Shown piece after piece: positions 51,806-64,000 of a stretch of DNA of 64,000 nucleotides. The notes under the pieces are model-generated. The model searched no databases, was not told the DNA's origin, and saw only the letters and a program-made list of their open reading frames with translations. The translations under genes were made by a program, and so were the position numbers. This DNA is from Acidobacteriota bacterium (GTDB lineage: Bacteria > Acidobacteriota > Terriglobia > Terriglobales > Acidobacteriaceae): positions 1-64,000 of the forward strand of contig JAJYZC010000009.1 of assembly GCA_021800255.1 (NCBI GenBank), read 5' to 3'. Within the stretch, counting starts at the first letter, position 1. Each line of letters opens with the position of its first letter.

Positions 51806-52837
51806 TTAGTGCTTTGCGATGGCGCAGAGCATCAGCGTGGTGAACAGCAGAGGCAGGTAAAGCACGCTGACCTTGAGCAAGTCGCGCGCCAACATGCGGC
51901 TTTCGGTCTCCGTGCGGGCGCGCAGGATGCGCGTAAAGCGGATGGTGTAGCCCAGATACACCAAACCCAGCGCGGTGGCCACCACGGGGTAAACGTTGCC
52001 CGTCAGTCCCAGCCGCCACGGCGCCAGACTGACGGGAATCATGAGCACGGCGTAGAACAGCGCCTCGATCACGGTAGACCCTCCGTCGGGCTGCACCACG
52101 GGCAACATGCGAATCCCGGCGCGGGCGTAATCCTCGCGGTAGAGCCAGGCGATGGACATGAAGTGCGGAAACTGCCAAACAAAAAGGATGGCGAACAGCG
52201 CCACCGCCGGCCACTCGATGCGGCCGCGGGCTGCCGTCCACCCCAGCATCGGCCCCATGGCGCCGGGAAACGCGCCGATAAAGGTGGCCATGGTGGTCAC
52301 GCGCTTCAGCGGCGTATAGATGGCCACGTAGGTGAAGGCCGTCAGCATAGCCAGGGACACGGTGAGCAGGTTGGTGTGCAGCAGCAGCCACAGCACGCCA
52401 AAGGCCAGCGCGCCGATGCCGGCCAGGATGCCCTGCATCAGCGAAAAGCGCCCCGAGGCCAGCGGGCGGTCGGCGGTGCGGGTCATGAGCGCGTCGGTCC
52501 GGCGCTCCAAAGCCTGGTTGAGCGCGCCGGCTCCGGCCGAAACCAGGCCGATCCCGAAGAGCGTCTCCAGCAGGCCGGGCTGCACGCTGGAGATGCCCGA
52601 CTGCATCGATCCCAGGTAGAACCCTCCCCAGCCGGTCACCAGCACCAGTCCGACCACCTTCACCTTGAACAGCTCGCGCAGGTCGTGAATCAGCGTGGCC
52701 GTGACGCCCGGGCTGGGCGCATGAAGGGCGTGTGCGTGAAGGCCGTGCGCTTCCAGCGCGCCCTCCGCGAGCGCCGGGCTGTCCATGGGGTGCGCAGCGA
52801 GTTCCACCGATGCAGCGGCTTGTGAAGCGGGAGTCAT
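51806..52837 (-). CDS. ctaB: Heme O synthase (protoheme IX farnesyltransferase)
   Basis: UbiA-type prenyltransferase that adds a farnesyl group to protoheme for heme-copper oxidases. 343 aa, about eight TM helices. Signature ALNQALERRTDALMTRTADRPLASGR near residue 105 and YTPLKRVTTMATFIGAFPGAMGPMLGW, QFPHFMSIAWLYREDYARAGIRMLP. The N-terminus from 52837 is Ala/His-rich and about 45 residues long; a later Met is possible. No oxidase subunit genes are adjacent. Confidence 0.94.
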   Translation of the reverse strand: MTPASQAAASVELAAHPMDSPALAEGALEAHGLHAHALHAPSPGVTATLIHDLRELFKVKVVGLVLVTGWGGFYLGSMQSGISSVQPGLLETLFGIGLVSAGAGALNQALERRTDALMTRTADRPLASGRFSLMQGILAGIGALAFGVLWLLLHTNLLTVSLAMLTAFTYVAIYTPLKRVTTMATFIGAFPGAMGPMLGWTAARGRIEWPAVALFAILFVWQFPHFMSIAWLYREDYARAGIRMLPVVQPDGGSTVIEALFYAVLMIPVSLAPWRLGLTGNVYPVVATALGLVYLGYTIRFTRILRARTETESRMLARDLLKVSVLYLPLLFTTLMLCAIAKH

Positions 52838-52937
52838 GGAGACGGAAGAAGAACTCAAGCGCCCGCGACGGGGAGGCGGCGCGCCTGGCTTTATGATACC
52901 AAGCCCGGACCCCGGGCCTGGAGCGATTTGCCGGCTC

Positions 52938-54281
52938 TTATCCGCGCAGCACCCAATCGACGGTCTCAATATCGGCCAGGCCGTTGCATCCATAGATGGC
53001 CGGAAGGACGCGCCCGGCGGGGTGGGCGCGGCGCAGCGCGGCCACTTTTTCTGTGCCGCAGCGGTAGGCGGGCAGATACATGCGGCCCAGCAGCGGATGG
53101 CGTCCCCAGGCACCGGAGAGCTTCTCGGCGCGCTCCCCGGTGACCAGGAAATCGCGGCGCAGCGTGGACGCGACCTCGGATTGCGGGCGCATTTCGCCCC
53201 AACTCATGTAGGAGGACTGGTTCTTGGCGTCATCCTGCAAGAGGGCCAGCAGCACGCCGATCTCGAGGTCTTCGTCGGGCAACTGATCGGCCTCCGTGAC
53301 CCCATACGCAATGAGGATGGCGTTGTTGGCGACGCCCTCAAAGAGCGTGGCGGCGCGGGTGTTCATGGTGAGGACCGTGGCCTCGAAGCCGGCCTTGCCG
53401 CGCACGTAGAGGTCCTGCAGGTAGGCGAAGGTGGTCACGTGGCCGGGCACCACCTCGTGGCTCACAAGCTGCTCGAATTCGGGATAGGAGATCTGGAGCG
53501 AGGCGTTGATCTCGTAGGTGGCCTCGTAGTGCGGCGCGCCGGCTGGGGTGCGGGCGCGGCCCAGGTAATTCATGGAGCCGGAGAACCACGCCTCCTTGAT
53601 GGGCAGGAAGCGGATGTTGGCGCGGGGCACGTGGGCCAGCTCTTGCGGTAAAAAAGGCGTGAGGTTCTTCTCGCTCAGGCTGTCGAAACGCGCGATGACG
53701 GCCTCGCCCAAAGCCTTGACCGAGGCCATGGGGACGACGCGATCCCGGCGCCAGGCGTCCACCGCGCCCAGCAATCCCTCCGGTTTCGATGGGTTGTAGC
53801 CGGCGCGGCCCAGCAGATCGGCCACGCGCTCCCGCTTTGCCTCGGGGCGGGAGGGTTCAGGCGGCTTGCCGGTGGAGGCTTCGACGGCGCGGGCGTAGGG
53901 CACCGGATCGCCCTTGCCCAAAACTTCCATGGCCAGGTCCCACATGGTTTCGAGGCAAACCGCCAGCCCAGCCAGATAAGCGCCGCGCAAAGGCTCCATC
54001 TTGGCCGCCTCGGCGCGCAGGCCGGAGATGGCCTGGGGAAGGTTCACTGCGCGCAGGTACTCGCCCACGGCTTCGCGGTCGAGGGTCTTTGCCGAGACGC
54101 CGCCGGACTGGCGCAAGCGCGCCGCCGCGGGATGGGTGTAGGCGGCCGGCAAAGGCTCATCGGAAAACCAGGAGTCGGCGATGAACCGCCCCGTGCCCGA
54201 AGCGCACATCACATCGCCGCCCCAGAGCGTGTCGATGCCCAGAACAGCACTGGCAACGTACATTCCCGCTTGGTCCATCAT
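52938..54281 (-). CDS. DUF885-family putative metallopeptidase
   Basis: 447 aa, no signal peptide. The zinc-site motif QLVSHEVVPGHVTTF near residue 270 (HExxxGH variant) and downstream LFEGVANNAILIAYG are typical of DUF885 proteins, some of which are peptidases. The N-terminal part is shorter than in many DUF885 members. GGAGAAG lies 5 nt before the ATG. It is next to ctaB on the same strand with 100 bp between; a functional link is not evident. Confidence 0.82.
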   Translation of the reverse strand: MMDQAGMYVASAVLGIDTLWGGDVMCASGTGRFIADSWFSDEPLPAAYTHPAAARLRQSGGVSAKTLDREAVGEYLRAVNLPQAISGLRAEAAKMEPLRGAYLAGLAVCLETMWDLAMEVLGKGDPVPYARAVEASTGKPPEPSRPEAKRERVADLLGRAGYNPSKPEGLLGAVDAWRRDRVVPMASVKALGEAVIARFDSLSEKNLTPFLPQELAHVPRANIRFLPIKEAWFSGSMNYLGRARTPAGAPHYEATYEINASLQISYPEFEQLVSHEVVPGHVTTFAYLQDLYVRGKAGFEATVLTMNTRAATLFEGVANNAILIAYGVTEADQLPDEDLEIGVLLALLQDDAKNQSSYMSWGEMRPQSEVASTLRRDFLVTGERAEKLSGAWGRHPLLGRMYLPAYRCGTEKVAALRRAHPAGRVLPAIYGCNGLADIETVDWVLRG

Positions 54282-54517
54282 GAATGCTTCTCCAAATGTA
54301 TTTTTCTGCCGGCAAAAGGCCGGCGTCCTCCCCGTGCGGCCGAAGACTTACCTGCGTGGCGGCCGTTTTTCTTTACAATGCAACCATTTGCAATGCGGCT
54401 ACGTCCATTTATGATGGTAATAAGGAAGCGCACAAAGGCGATGCGAAATGAGATTCCTGCGGAAGACGGTGGGGCAAGCCAAGGTGCCAAAGGAAGCCCT
54501 TCCTGCCAGAGAATCTC

Positions 54518-55486
54518 ATGAGTGAAACAACGATTACTGAGCATAGCTATGCTCCCAGAAAACGGCTCTCGTCCCATTTCAGCCTTCTCCGTCTCGATCA
54601 CTCTGTAAAGCAGATATTCGTCATTCCCGGCATTGTGATTGCCGCCAGCCTCACCGAGGCGAGCTTCAACGCCGCATTGATGATGCGAATCGTGCTGGGT
54701 CTGCTGGCAGTGGTGGCAGTTGCATGCAGCAATTACGTGCTCAACGAGCTGTTGGACGCGCCCTTCGACCGCCAGCATCCCACCAAGCGCCTGCGCCCGG
54801 CCGCTTGCCGCAGCATCAGCGTGCCGCTGGCATACGCGCAGTGGCTGGTGTGCGCGGCGCTGGGGTTTTGGCTGGCCTATGGAGTCTCATGGCCGCTGTT
54901 TTTCAGCGTGCTCGGCCTCTGGATCATGGGCTGTGTCTATAACATCCCGCCGCTGCGCTTGAAAGACGTTCCTTATCTGGACGTTCTGGTGGAATCGGTG
55001 AACAATCCCATCCGTTTTTGCGTGGGCTGGTGCATCGTGACCGCGACCGTGGTTCCGCCGGCGTCGATGCTGGTGGCCTACTGGATGCTGGGCGCCTATT
55101 TCATGGCCCTCAAACGGTTCAGCGAATACCGCCAGATCGGCTCCGAGTCGGCCATCCGCTACCGGCGCTCCTTCGCGTTTTACGGCGAACAAAAGCTGCT
55201 CACCTCAGCTCTCTTCTACGCGGCGGCGTCGATGCTGTTCTTTGGGGCCTTCATCATGCGCTATCGCATGGCGATGATCTTCGCCTTCCCATTCATCGCC
55301 CTGCTGATGGCGGATTACTTCCACCTCGCGTTTGCGCACGACAGCCCGGTGCAGAATCCAGAGAAACTCTACCGCCAGCCGCGTCTGATGACGCTGCTCG
55401 CACTGTGCTGCATGGTGCTGATTGTCACTTCATTTGTCAATTTTCCGTGGCTGGCGCAGATATTTCCCAAATCCGGAGTGCATTGA
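54518..55486 (+). CDS. UbiA-family prenyltransferase, DPPR-synthase-like
   Basis: 322 aa, about eight TM helices. The first Asp-rich motif, NELLDAPFDRQHPTKRLRP near residue 75, is close to that of decaprenyl-phosphate phosphoribosyltransferases (NDxxDxxxDxxHPxKRxRP). VYNIPPLRLKDVPYLDVLVES is the second. It may attach a phospho-sugar to polyprenyl phosphate for cell-surface glycan synthesis. A polytopic membrane gene follows 85 bp later and could be the user of that donor. A quinone-type substrate cannot be excluded. Confidence 0.87.
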   Translation: MSETTITEHSYAPRKRLSSHFSLLRLDHSVKQIFVIPGIVIAASLTEASFNAALMMRIVLGLLAVVAVACSNYVLNELLDAPFDRQHPTKRLRPAACRSISVPLAYAQWLVCAALGFWLAYGVSWPLFFSVLGLWIMGCVYNIPPLRLKDVPYLDVLVESVNNPIRFCVGWCIVTATVVPPASMLVAYWMLGAYFMALKRFSEYRQIGSESAIRYRRSFAFYGEQKLLTSALFYAAASMLFFGAFIMRYRMAMIFAFPFIALLMADYFHLAFAHDSPVQNPEKLYRQPRLMTLLALCCMVLIVTSFVNFPWLAQIFPKSGVH

Positions 55487-55571
55487 GCGGAACATGTAAT
55501 CCCGCCCGGGTCTCGCTGCTCAAGCGGGGCGCTGGTGTGTGCGTGTAGTTATCCTAGAGGAAGAGGATTGG

Positions 55572-57113
55572 ATGAGGAACTCTCCAGACCGCCAGGCGCC
55601 CATCGCGCTTTTAGGGCTTTTGACGGTCGCCTCCGTTGTGGTTCACGGCTATCACCTGGGCGTGGAAGACAGCGAGATTTACATTCCCGCGGCGCGCAAG
55701 CTGCTGCACCCTCGTCTTTACCCTTACGCCACTGAGTTTTTCCTGTCGCACGAGCGGTTGTCGCTCTTCGCGCGCATCCTGGCCTGGACCGCGCGCCTCA
55801 CCCGCCTTTCCATGGATTGGACGCTCTTCCTCTGGTACATCGCTACCATCTTCGCCACGCTGGCCGCGTGCTGGGTTTTGGCGGCCATCAGTTTTCGCTC
55901 GCTCAGGGCGCGCTGGTGCGCGGTGCTTTTGATTGCCGCCGTGCTCACCATGCCGGCCGCCAACACCGGTTTGCTGCTGATGGACCCTTACGTGACGGCG
56001 CGTTCTTTCTCCACGCCGCTTACCCTTTTTGCGCTGGCCGGCTTTCTGGAACGGCGCTATGTTCTCGCGCTCCTTTTAACTGTGGTCACTGCCGCAGTTC
56101 ATCCGCAGATGGCCGCGTACCTCATCTTCCTCGCCGCGGTTCTGTGGATAGCGGAGCGATATGCCCGGGCCGCGCAGCGCAAACTCCCGGTCATGGCAGG
56201 TTTCTGGGGCGCGCTAACGGCAGGCTTTCATCTCGGCGCGGCGCAGGGACCCTACCGCGAAGCCCTCTACTCGCGCAACTTCTACTTTCTCTTCACTTGG
56301 CCTTGGTATGACTGGCTGGGACTGCTGGGGCCGCTCGCCTTCCTCGTGTGGTTCTGGAAAGGCAAGCTGCGCGGAACCACGCGCGCCTTTGAGCGCCTCA
56401 GCTTCGCGCTCATCCCCTTTGGCCTGATTGCCATCGTGGCCGCGGCGATCATCTCCAGCACCCACGAACTGGACATGTTTGCCCGTTTGCAGCCGTTGCG
56501 CTGCTTTCACCTCATCACCTTAGTTTTTGTTCTCTTCCTGGGCGGGGTGATCGGCGAGTACTTTGCCAGGGAACGCCTGTGGGTGATTCCCGCACTCTGT
56601 GTCCCGCTGGCAGCCGGCATGTTCGTTGTGCAGCACGAGACCTACCCCTACAGTCCGCACATCGAATTCCCCGGCCGCACCACCAGCCCCAACGCCTGGG
56701 TCAACGCGCTGCTCTGGATACGCCGCCATACACCCACTGATGCGGTCTTCGCCGTGGACTCCCGCTACTTCATAGCTAAAGGCGTGGATGTGCACGGCTT
56801 CCGCGCCATCAGCGAGCGTTCTGACTTGGCCGATTACTACAAAGACGGCGGGGTGGTGGCTATCTTTCCCAATCTCGCCGCCGAGTGGAAGCAGATGAGC
56901 AACGCCACCTATGGGCTGAACCACTTCAACAAAGAGCAGTTTGAGCGCCTGGCGCGCGAATACCCGGTCACGTGGACGGTAATTCATGGCCCCGCGCCCG
57001 CGGGCATGGATTGTCCTTACCAGCAGCGCGGATACTCTGTCTGCAGGATTCCCGGCGCGGCGGGATTGGCTCACACCGCAGTTGCCGCCGGCGCGCGACA
57101 GCCCAGGCGCTGA
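55572..57113 (+). CDS. Polytopic membrane protein, GT-C-like with periplasmic C-terminus
   Basis: 513 aa. A first extracytoplasmic loop follows TM1 (GYHLGVEDSEIYIPAARKLLHPRLYP, with acidic residues of the kind seen at GT-C catalytic sites), then about ten TM helices and a C-terminal soluble domain of about 130 residues (DAVFAVDSRYFIAKGVDVHGFRAISERSDLADYYKDGG). The ATG at 55572 has GAGGAAGAGG upstream; the track GTG at 55539 does not. Context with the UbiA-like gene suggests glycosyl transfer from a polyprenyl donor. Unproven. Confidence 0.75.
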   Translation: MRNSPDRQAPIALLGLLTVASVVVHGYHLGVEDSEIYIPAARKLLHPRLYPYATEFFLSHERLSLFARILAWTARLTRLSMDWTLFLWYIATIFATLAACWVLAAISFRSLRARWCAVLLIAAVLTMPAANTGLLLMDPYVTARSFSTPLTLFALAGFLERRYVLALLLTVVTAAVHPQMAAYLIFLAAVLWIAERYARAAQRKLPVMAGFWGALTAGFHLGAAQGPYREALYSRNFYFLFTWPWYDWLGLLGPLAFLVWFWKGKLRGTTRAFERLSFALIPFGLIAIVAAAIISSTHELDMFARLQPLRCFHLITLVFVLFLGGVIGEYFARERLWVIPALCVPLAAGMFVVQHETYPYSPHIEFPGRTTSPNAWVNALLWIRRHTPTDAVFAVDSRYFIAKGVDVHGFRAISERSDLADYYKDGGVVAIFPNLAAEWKQMSNATYGLNHFNKEQFERLAREYPVTWTVIHGPAPAGMDCPYQQRGYSVCRIPGAAGLAHTAVAAGARQPRR

Positions 57114-57165
57114 TCGCTTTCGTCAGTCGAACTGCTCCAGGTTCGTCCTCTGCGAAAATAGAGAC

Positions 57166-59220
<2,055 letters not shown>

Positions 59221-59260
59221 GCTAGATACTGAGTTCCCGGTCGTAGATAATCAACTCAGT

Positions 59261-62098
<2,838 letters not shown>

Positions 62099-62206
62099 GA
62101 AACGGAGCGCATCTGCATTTTAGCCTTGGCGCCAATTTGCCGATTCGCATATATCTCAACCCGCATAAAGGACACCGCAATCAAGCCTTGCAGCATTTGG
62201 CCGCCT

Positions 62207-62215
62207 GATACACTA
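62207..62215 (+). promoter_or_regulatory. Extended -10 of rpe
   Basis: TGATACACT, 24 nt before the rpe ATG, with GGAG in the short leader. A 10-bp palindrome TTGGCGCCAA lies upstream at 62126-62135. Confidence 0.5.
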
Positions 62216-62239
62216 GGCGTGGAGCTGCTCTGAGCATTC

Positions 62240-62911
62240 ATGGTCGAACTGCTGCCATCCATACTGTCGGCGGATTTTGCGCATCTAGCCGATGAGATCG
62301 CCGCGGCCGAGCGGGGCGGAGGCACGGTGATCCACGTGGACGTGATGGACGGGCACTTTGTGCCCAACATGACCCTCGGCCCGCCGGTGGTGGCCAGCCT
62401 ACGCAAAGCAACAAGAATGCCGCTTGACTGCCACCTGATGATCGACAACCCCAACGAGTACATCGCCGCCTTCGCTGAAGCCGGCGCCAATTGGCTGAGC
62501 GTACACTACGAAGCCTGCACCCATTTGCACCGCTCGCTGGAGATGATCCTCGACCACGGCATGAAGCCGGGGGTGGTCCTGAACCCCGCCACGCGCGTGG
62601 ACCTGATCGAGGAAATTCTGCCCATGGTTCATCATGTGCTCATCATGAGCGTGAATCCGGGGTTCGGAGGGCAGGAGTTCATCCCATTTTCGCTGGATAA
62701 AATCCGCCGCCTTACCGAGTTGCGCCGGGAACTGGGGCTGAAGTTTAGAATTGAAGTGGACGGCGGGGTAGCTCACGATACGGTGGCCAAGATCGTCCAA
62801 GCAGGAGCAGACCTTCTGGTAGCGGGAAGTGCCGTCTTCGGCGCCGGCCGGCCGGAAGCGGATGCGCGCGCGCTTTTAGCGGCGGCTCGCGCTGCGGCTG
62901 GCGAGCGATAG
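62240..62911 (+). CDS. rpe: Ribulose-phosphate 3-epimerase
   Basis: Interconverts ribulose 5-phosphate and xylulose 5-phosphate in the pentose phosphate pathway. 223 aa TIM barrel. LLPSILSADFAHL, VIHVDVMDGHFVPNMTLGP, LDCHLMIDNP, LIMSVNPGFGGQEFIP and RIEVDGGVAHDT carry the substrate- and metal-binding residues. GGAG is upstream, in a short leader. It stands alone between ppc and the BamD gene. Confidence 0.97.
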   Translation: MVELLPSILSADFAHLADEIAAAERGGGTVIHVDVMDGHFVPNMTLGPPVVASLRKATRMPLDCHLMIDNPNEYIAAFAEAGANWLSVHYEACTHLHRSLEMILDHGMKPGVVLNPATRVDLIEEILPMVHHVLIMSVNPGFGGQEFIPFSLDKIRRLTELRRELGLKFRIEVDGGVAHDTVAKIVQAGADLLVAGSAVFGAGRPEADARALLAAARAAAGER

Positions 62912-62996
62912 CCAGGAAGAGTAAGATTCTCTCGAATAGGTGTGGCAGGCCGGTGGGACCGGAATGAGCAGCTCAGGCAGCGAGGTAGCGGATCGT

Positions 62997-64000
62997 ATGA
63001 AGCAGTCTTCGAAGAAGTGGGGAGCGGTGGCGTTAGCCGTTCTGCTTTTGGCCAGCGTCTCCGCCCAGGCGCGCTCGAAGAAGGTAAAGGACTTCAACCT
63101 GAAGGCCAACCCGCTGGCCACTGTGAAATCTGAGCAGCCCGACAAGATCCTCTACGACAAGGCCATGAAGGAATTGAAAAAGGGCCAGTACACCGTGGCG
63201 CGGCTTGACCTGGAGACCCTTCTCAATACCTATCCGGATTCGGAATACCGGATGCGCGCCAAGCTCTCCGTGGGCGACACCTGGTACAAAGAGGGTGGCT
63301 CCGCGGCGCTCACTCAGGCCCAGGCCGAATACCAGGACTTCATCACCTTCTTCCCCAACACCCCCGAGGCGGCCGAGGCGAAGATGAAGATCGCCGACAT
63401 CTATTACGAGCAGATTCAGAAGCCGGACCGCGACTACACCGACGCCCTGGAAGCCGAGCAGCAGTACCGGGAGATGATCCAAATGTTCCCGGATTCGCCC
63501 CTGATCCCGCGCGCCGAGCAGCAGTTGCGCAACGTGCAGGAGGTTCTGGCGCAGCGTGAATACCTGATCGGCCAATACTACGAGAGCGTTGAAAACTATT
63601 CCGCCGCCATCGCCCGGCTGGAAACCGTGGCTGAAAGATACCCGCTTTTCTCGCGCAGCGACGAGGTTTTGATTGACATCGGCGATTCCTACGAGGCCGA
63701 AGCGAGCGCCGTCGCCATGGCAACGCACCTGCCCGGCGCGGTCCGCGAGCGGCTGCGCACCTCCTACCTGAACAAGGCCGCCGCAGCTTACGATGAGGTC
63801 ATCACCCGTTATCCTATGGATCCTCACGTGGAGGATGCCCGCGACCGCTTGGTAGAGTTGAACCGCCCCATCCCCAATCCTACCCAAGCGTCGATCGCCG
63901 AAAGCGACGCGGAGGAACGCAGCCGGCAGCCCTTGCACTTTGCCGACAAAACCCTGGGACTGTTCAAACGCGGGCCTACGGTAGTAGAGGCTGCGCACGT
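62997..64000 (+). CDS. BamD-like outer-membrane assembly TPR protein, cut by window end
   Basis: At least 334 aa, open to the window end. N-terminal signal peptide MKQSSKKWGAVALAVLLLASVSAQA, then TPR units of the BamD/YfiO type: ILYDKAMKELKKGQYTVARLDLETLLNTYPDSEYRMRAKLSVGDTWYKEGG, AEAKMKIADIYYEQI, AEQQLRNVQEVLAQREYLIGQYYESVENYSAAIARLETVAERYP. BamD proteins are normally lipoproteins, but no lipobox cysteine is present near the signal cleavage site. The ATG at 62997 is preferred; 62964 is the alternative. Confidence 0.85.
   Translation, partial: MKQSSKKWGAVALAVLLLASVSAQARSKKVKDFNLKANPLATVKSEQPDKILYDKAMKELKKGQYTVARLDLETLLNTYPDSEYRMRAKLSVGDTWYKEGGSAALTQAQAEYQDFITFFPNTPEAAEAKMKIADIYYEQIQKPDRDYTDALEAEQQYREMIQMFPDSPLIPRAEQQLRNVQEVLAQREYLIGQYYESVENYSAAIARLETVAERYPLFSRSDEVLIDIGDSYEAEASAVAMATHLPGAVRERLRTSYLNKAAAAYDEVITRYPMDPHVEDARDRLVELNRPIPNPTQASIAESDAEERSRQPLHFADKTLGLFKRGPTVVEAAH

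Overview
The window looks like the chromosome of a high-GC, Gram-negative member of the Acidobacteriota (Terriglobia-like). The reasons are lipid A/Kdo genes (waaA, lpxK), a BamD homologue, an OprB-type porin, TrmFO-type tRNA methylation, and several small proteins and mixed carbohydrate/respiratory genes of a kind I associate with that phylum. This is an inference: no rRNA gene is present to confirm it. Most of the window is ordinary core and metabolic gene content. No prophage, integrase, insertion sequence or CRISPR array was seen.

Layout. 0-13.9 kb: OPT transporter (cut by the window edge), lpxK-waaA, an exported protein, queD, nicotinamidase, class II aldolase, redoxin, ruvB, a polytopic membrane protein, trmFO-GNAT, and an exported TPR protein with a strong terminator. 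13.9-16.6 kb: moeA-moaC (molybdenum cofactor) convergent with an HDOD protein. 16.8-21.4 kb: a DUF2339-like membrane protein and a three-gene electron-transfer set (tetraheme cytochrome, four-cluster ferredoxin, NrfD). 21.4-25.9 kb: a metal-homeostasis island with an OprB porin, an RcnR-like metal sensor and an Nramp-type transporter flanked by two tiny genes; a perfect CsoR/RcnR-style palindrome lies in the Nramp promoter. 25.9-31.2 kb: HIT protein, rpsA with a long leader, and a self-regulated MerR/TipAS gene with a membrane protein. 31.2-41.8 kb: nadB carrying an in-frame minisatellite, a carboxylesterase, an ECF sigma/anti-sigma pair, a TM2 protein, a Fic/antitoxin-like pair of lower GC, an orphan ABC ATPase, two tRNAs, and four copies of a dispersed repeat.

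41.8-49 kb: a hexuronate-use operon under a divergent FadR-type regulator: uxaC, an ExuT-like transporter, a LarA-family (nickel-pincer) epimerase-like protein, uxaE and an SDR reductase. Together they would import galacturonate/glucuronate, isomerise to tagaturonate/fructuronate, interconvert these and reduce to an aldonate. 49-54.3 kb: a LuxR-type regulator with a degenerate receiver, an AIM24 protein, heme O synthase with DUF420, and a DUF885 protein. 54.5-64 kb: a UbiA-family prenyltransferase next to a polytopic membrane protein, an ABC-F protein with a repeat-derived insertion, ppc, rpe and a BamD homologue cut by the window end.

The most unusual items are the metal-sensor/Nramp regulon with its small proteins, the dispersed palindromic repeat family, two housekeeping genes that have absorbed genomic repeats in frame, an anti-sigma factor that appears to end in a TonB C-terminal-like domain, and a LarA-family enzyme inside a hexuronate operon. 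Several genes show a -10 box so close to the start codon that leaderless mRNAs are likely.
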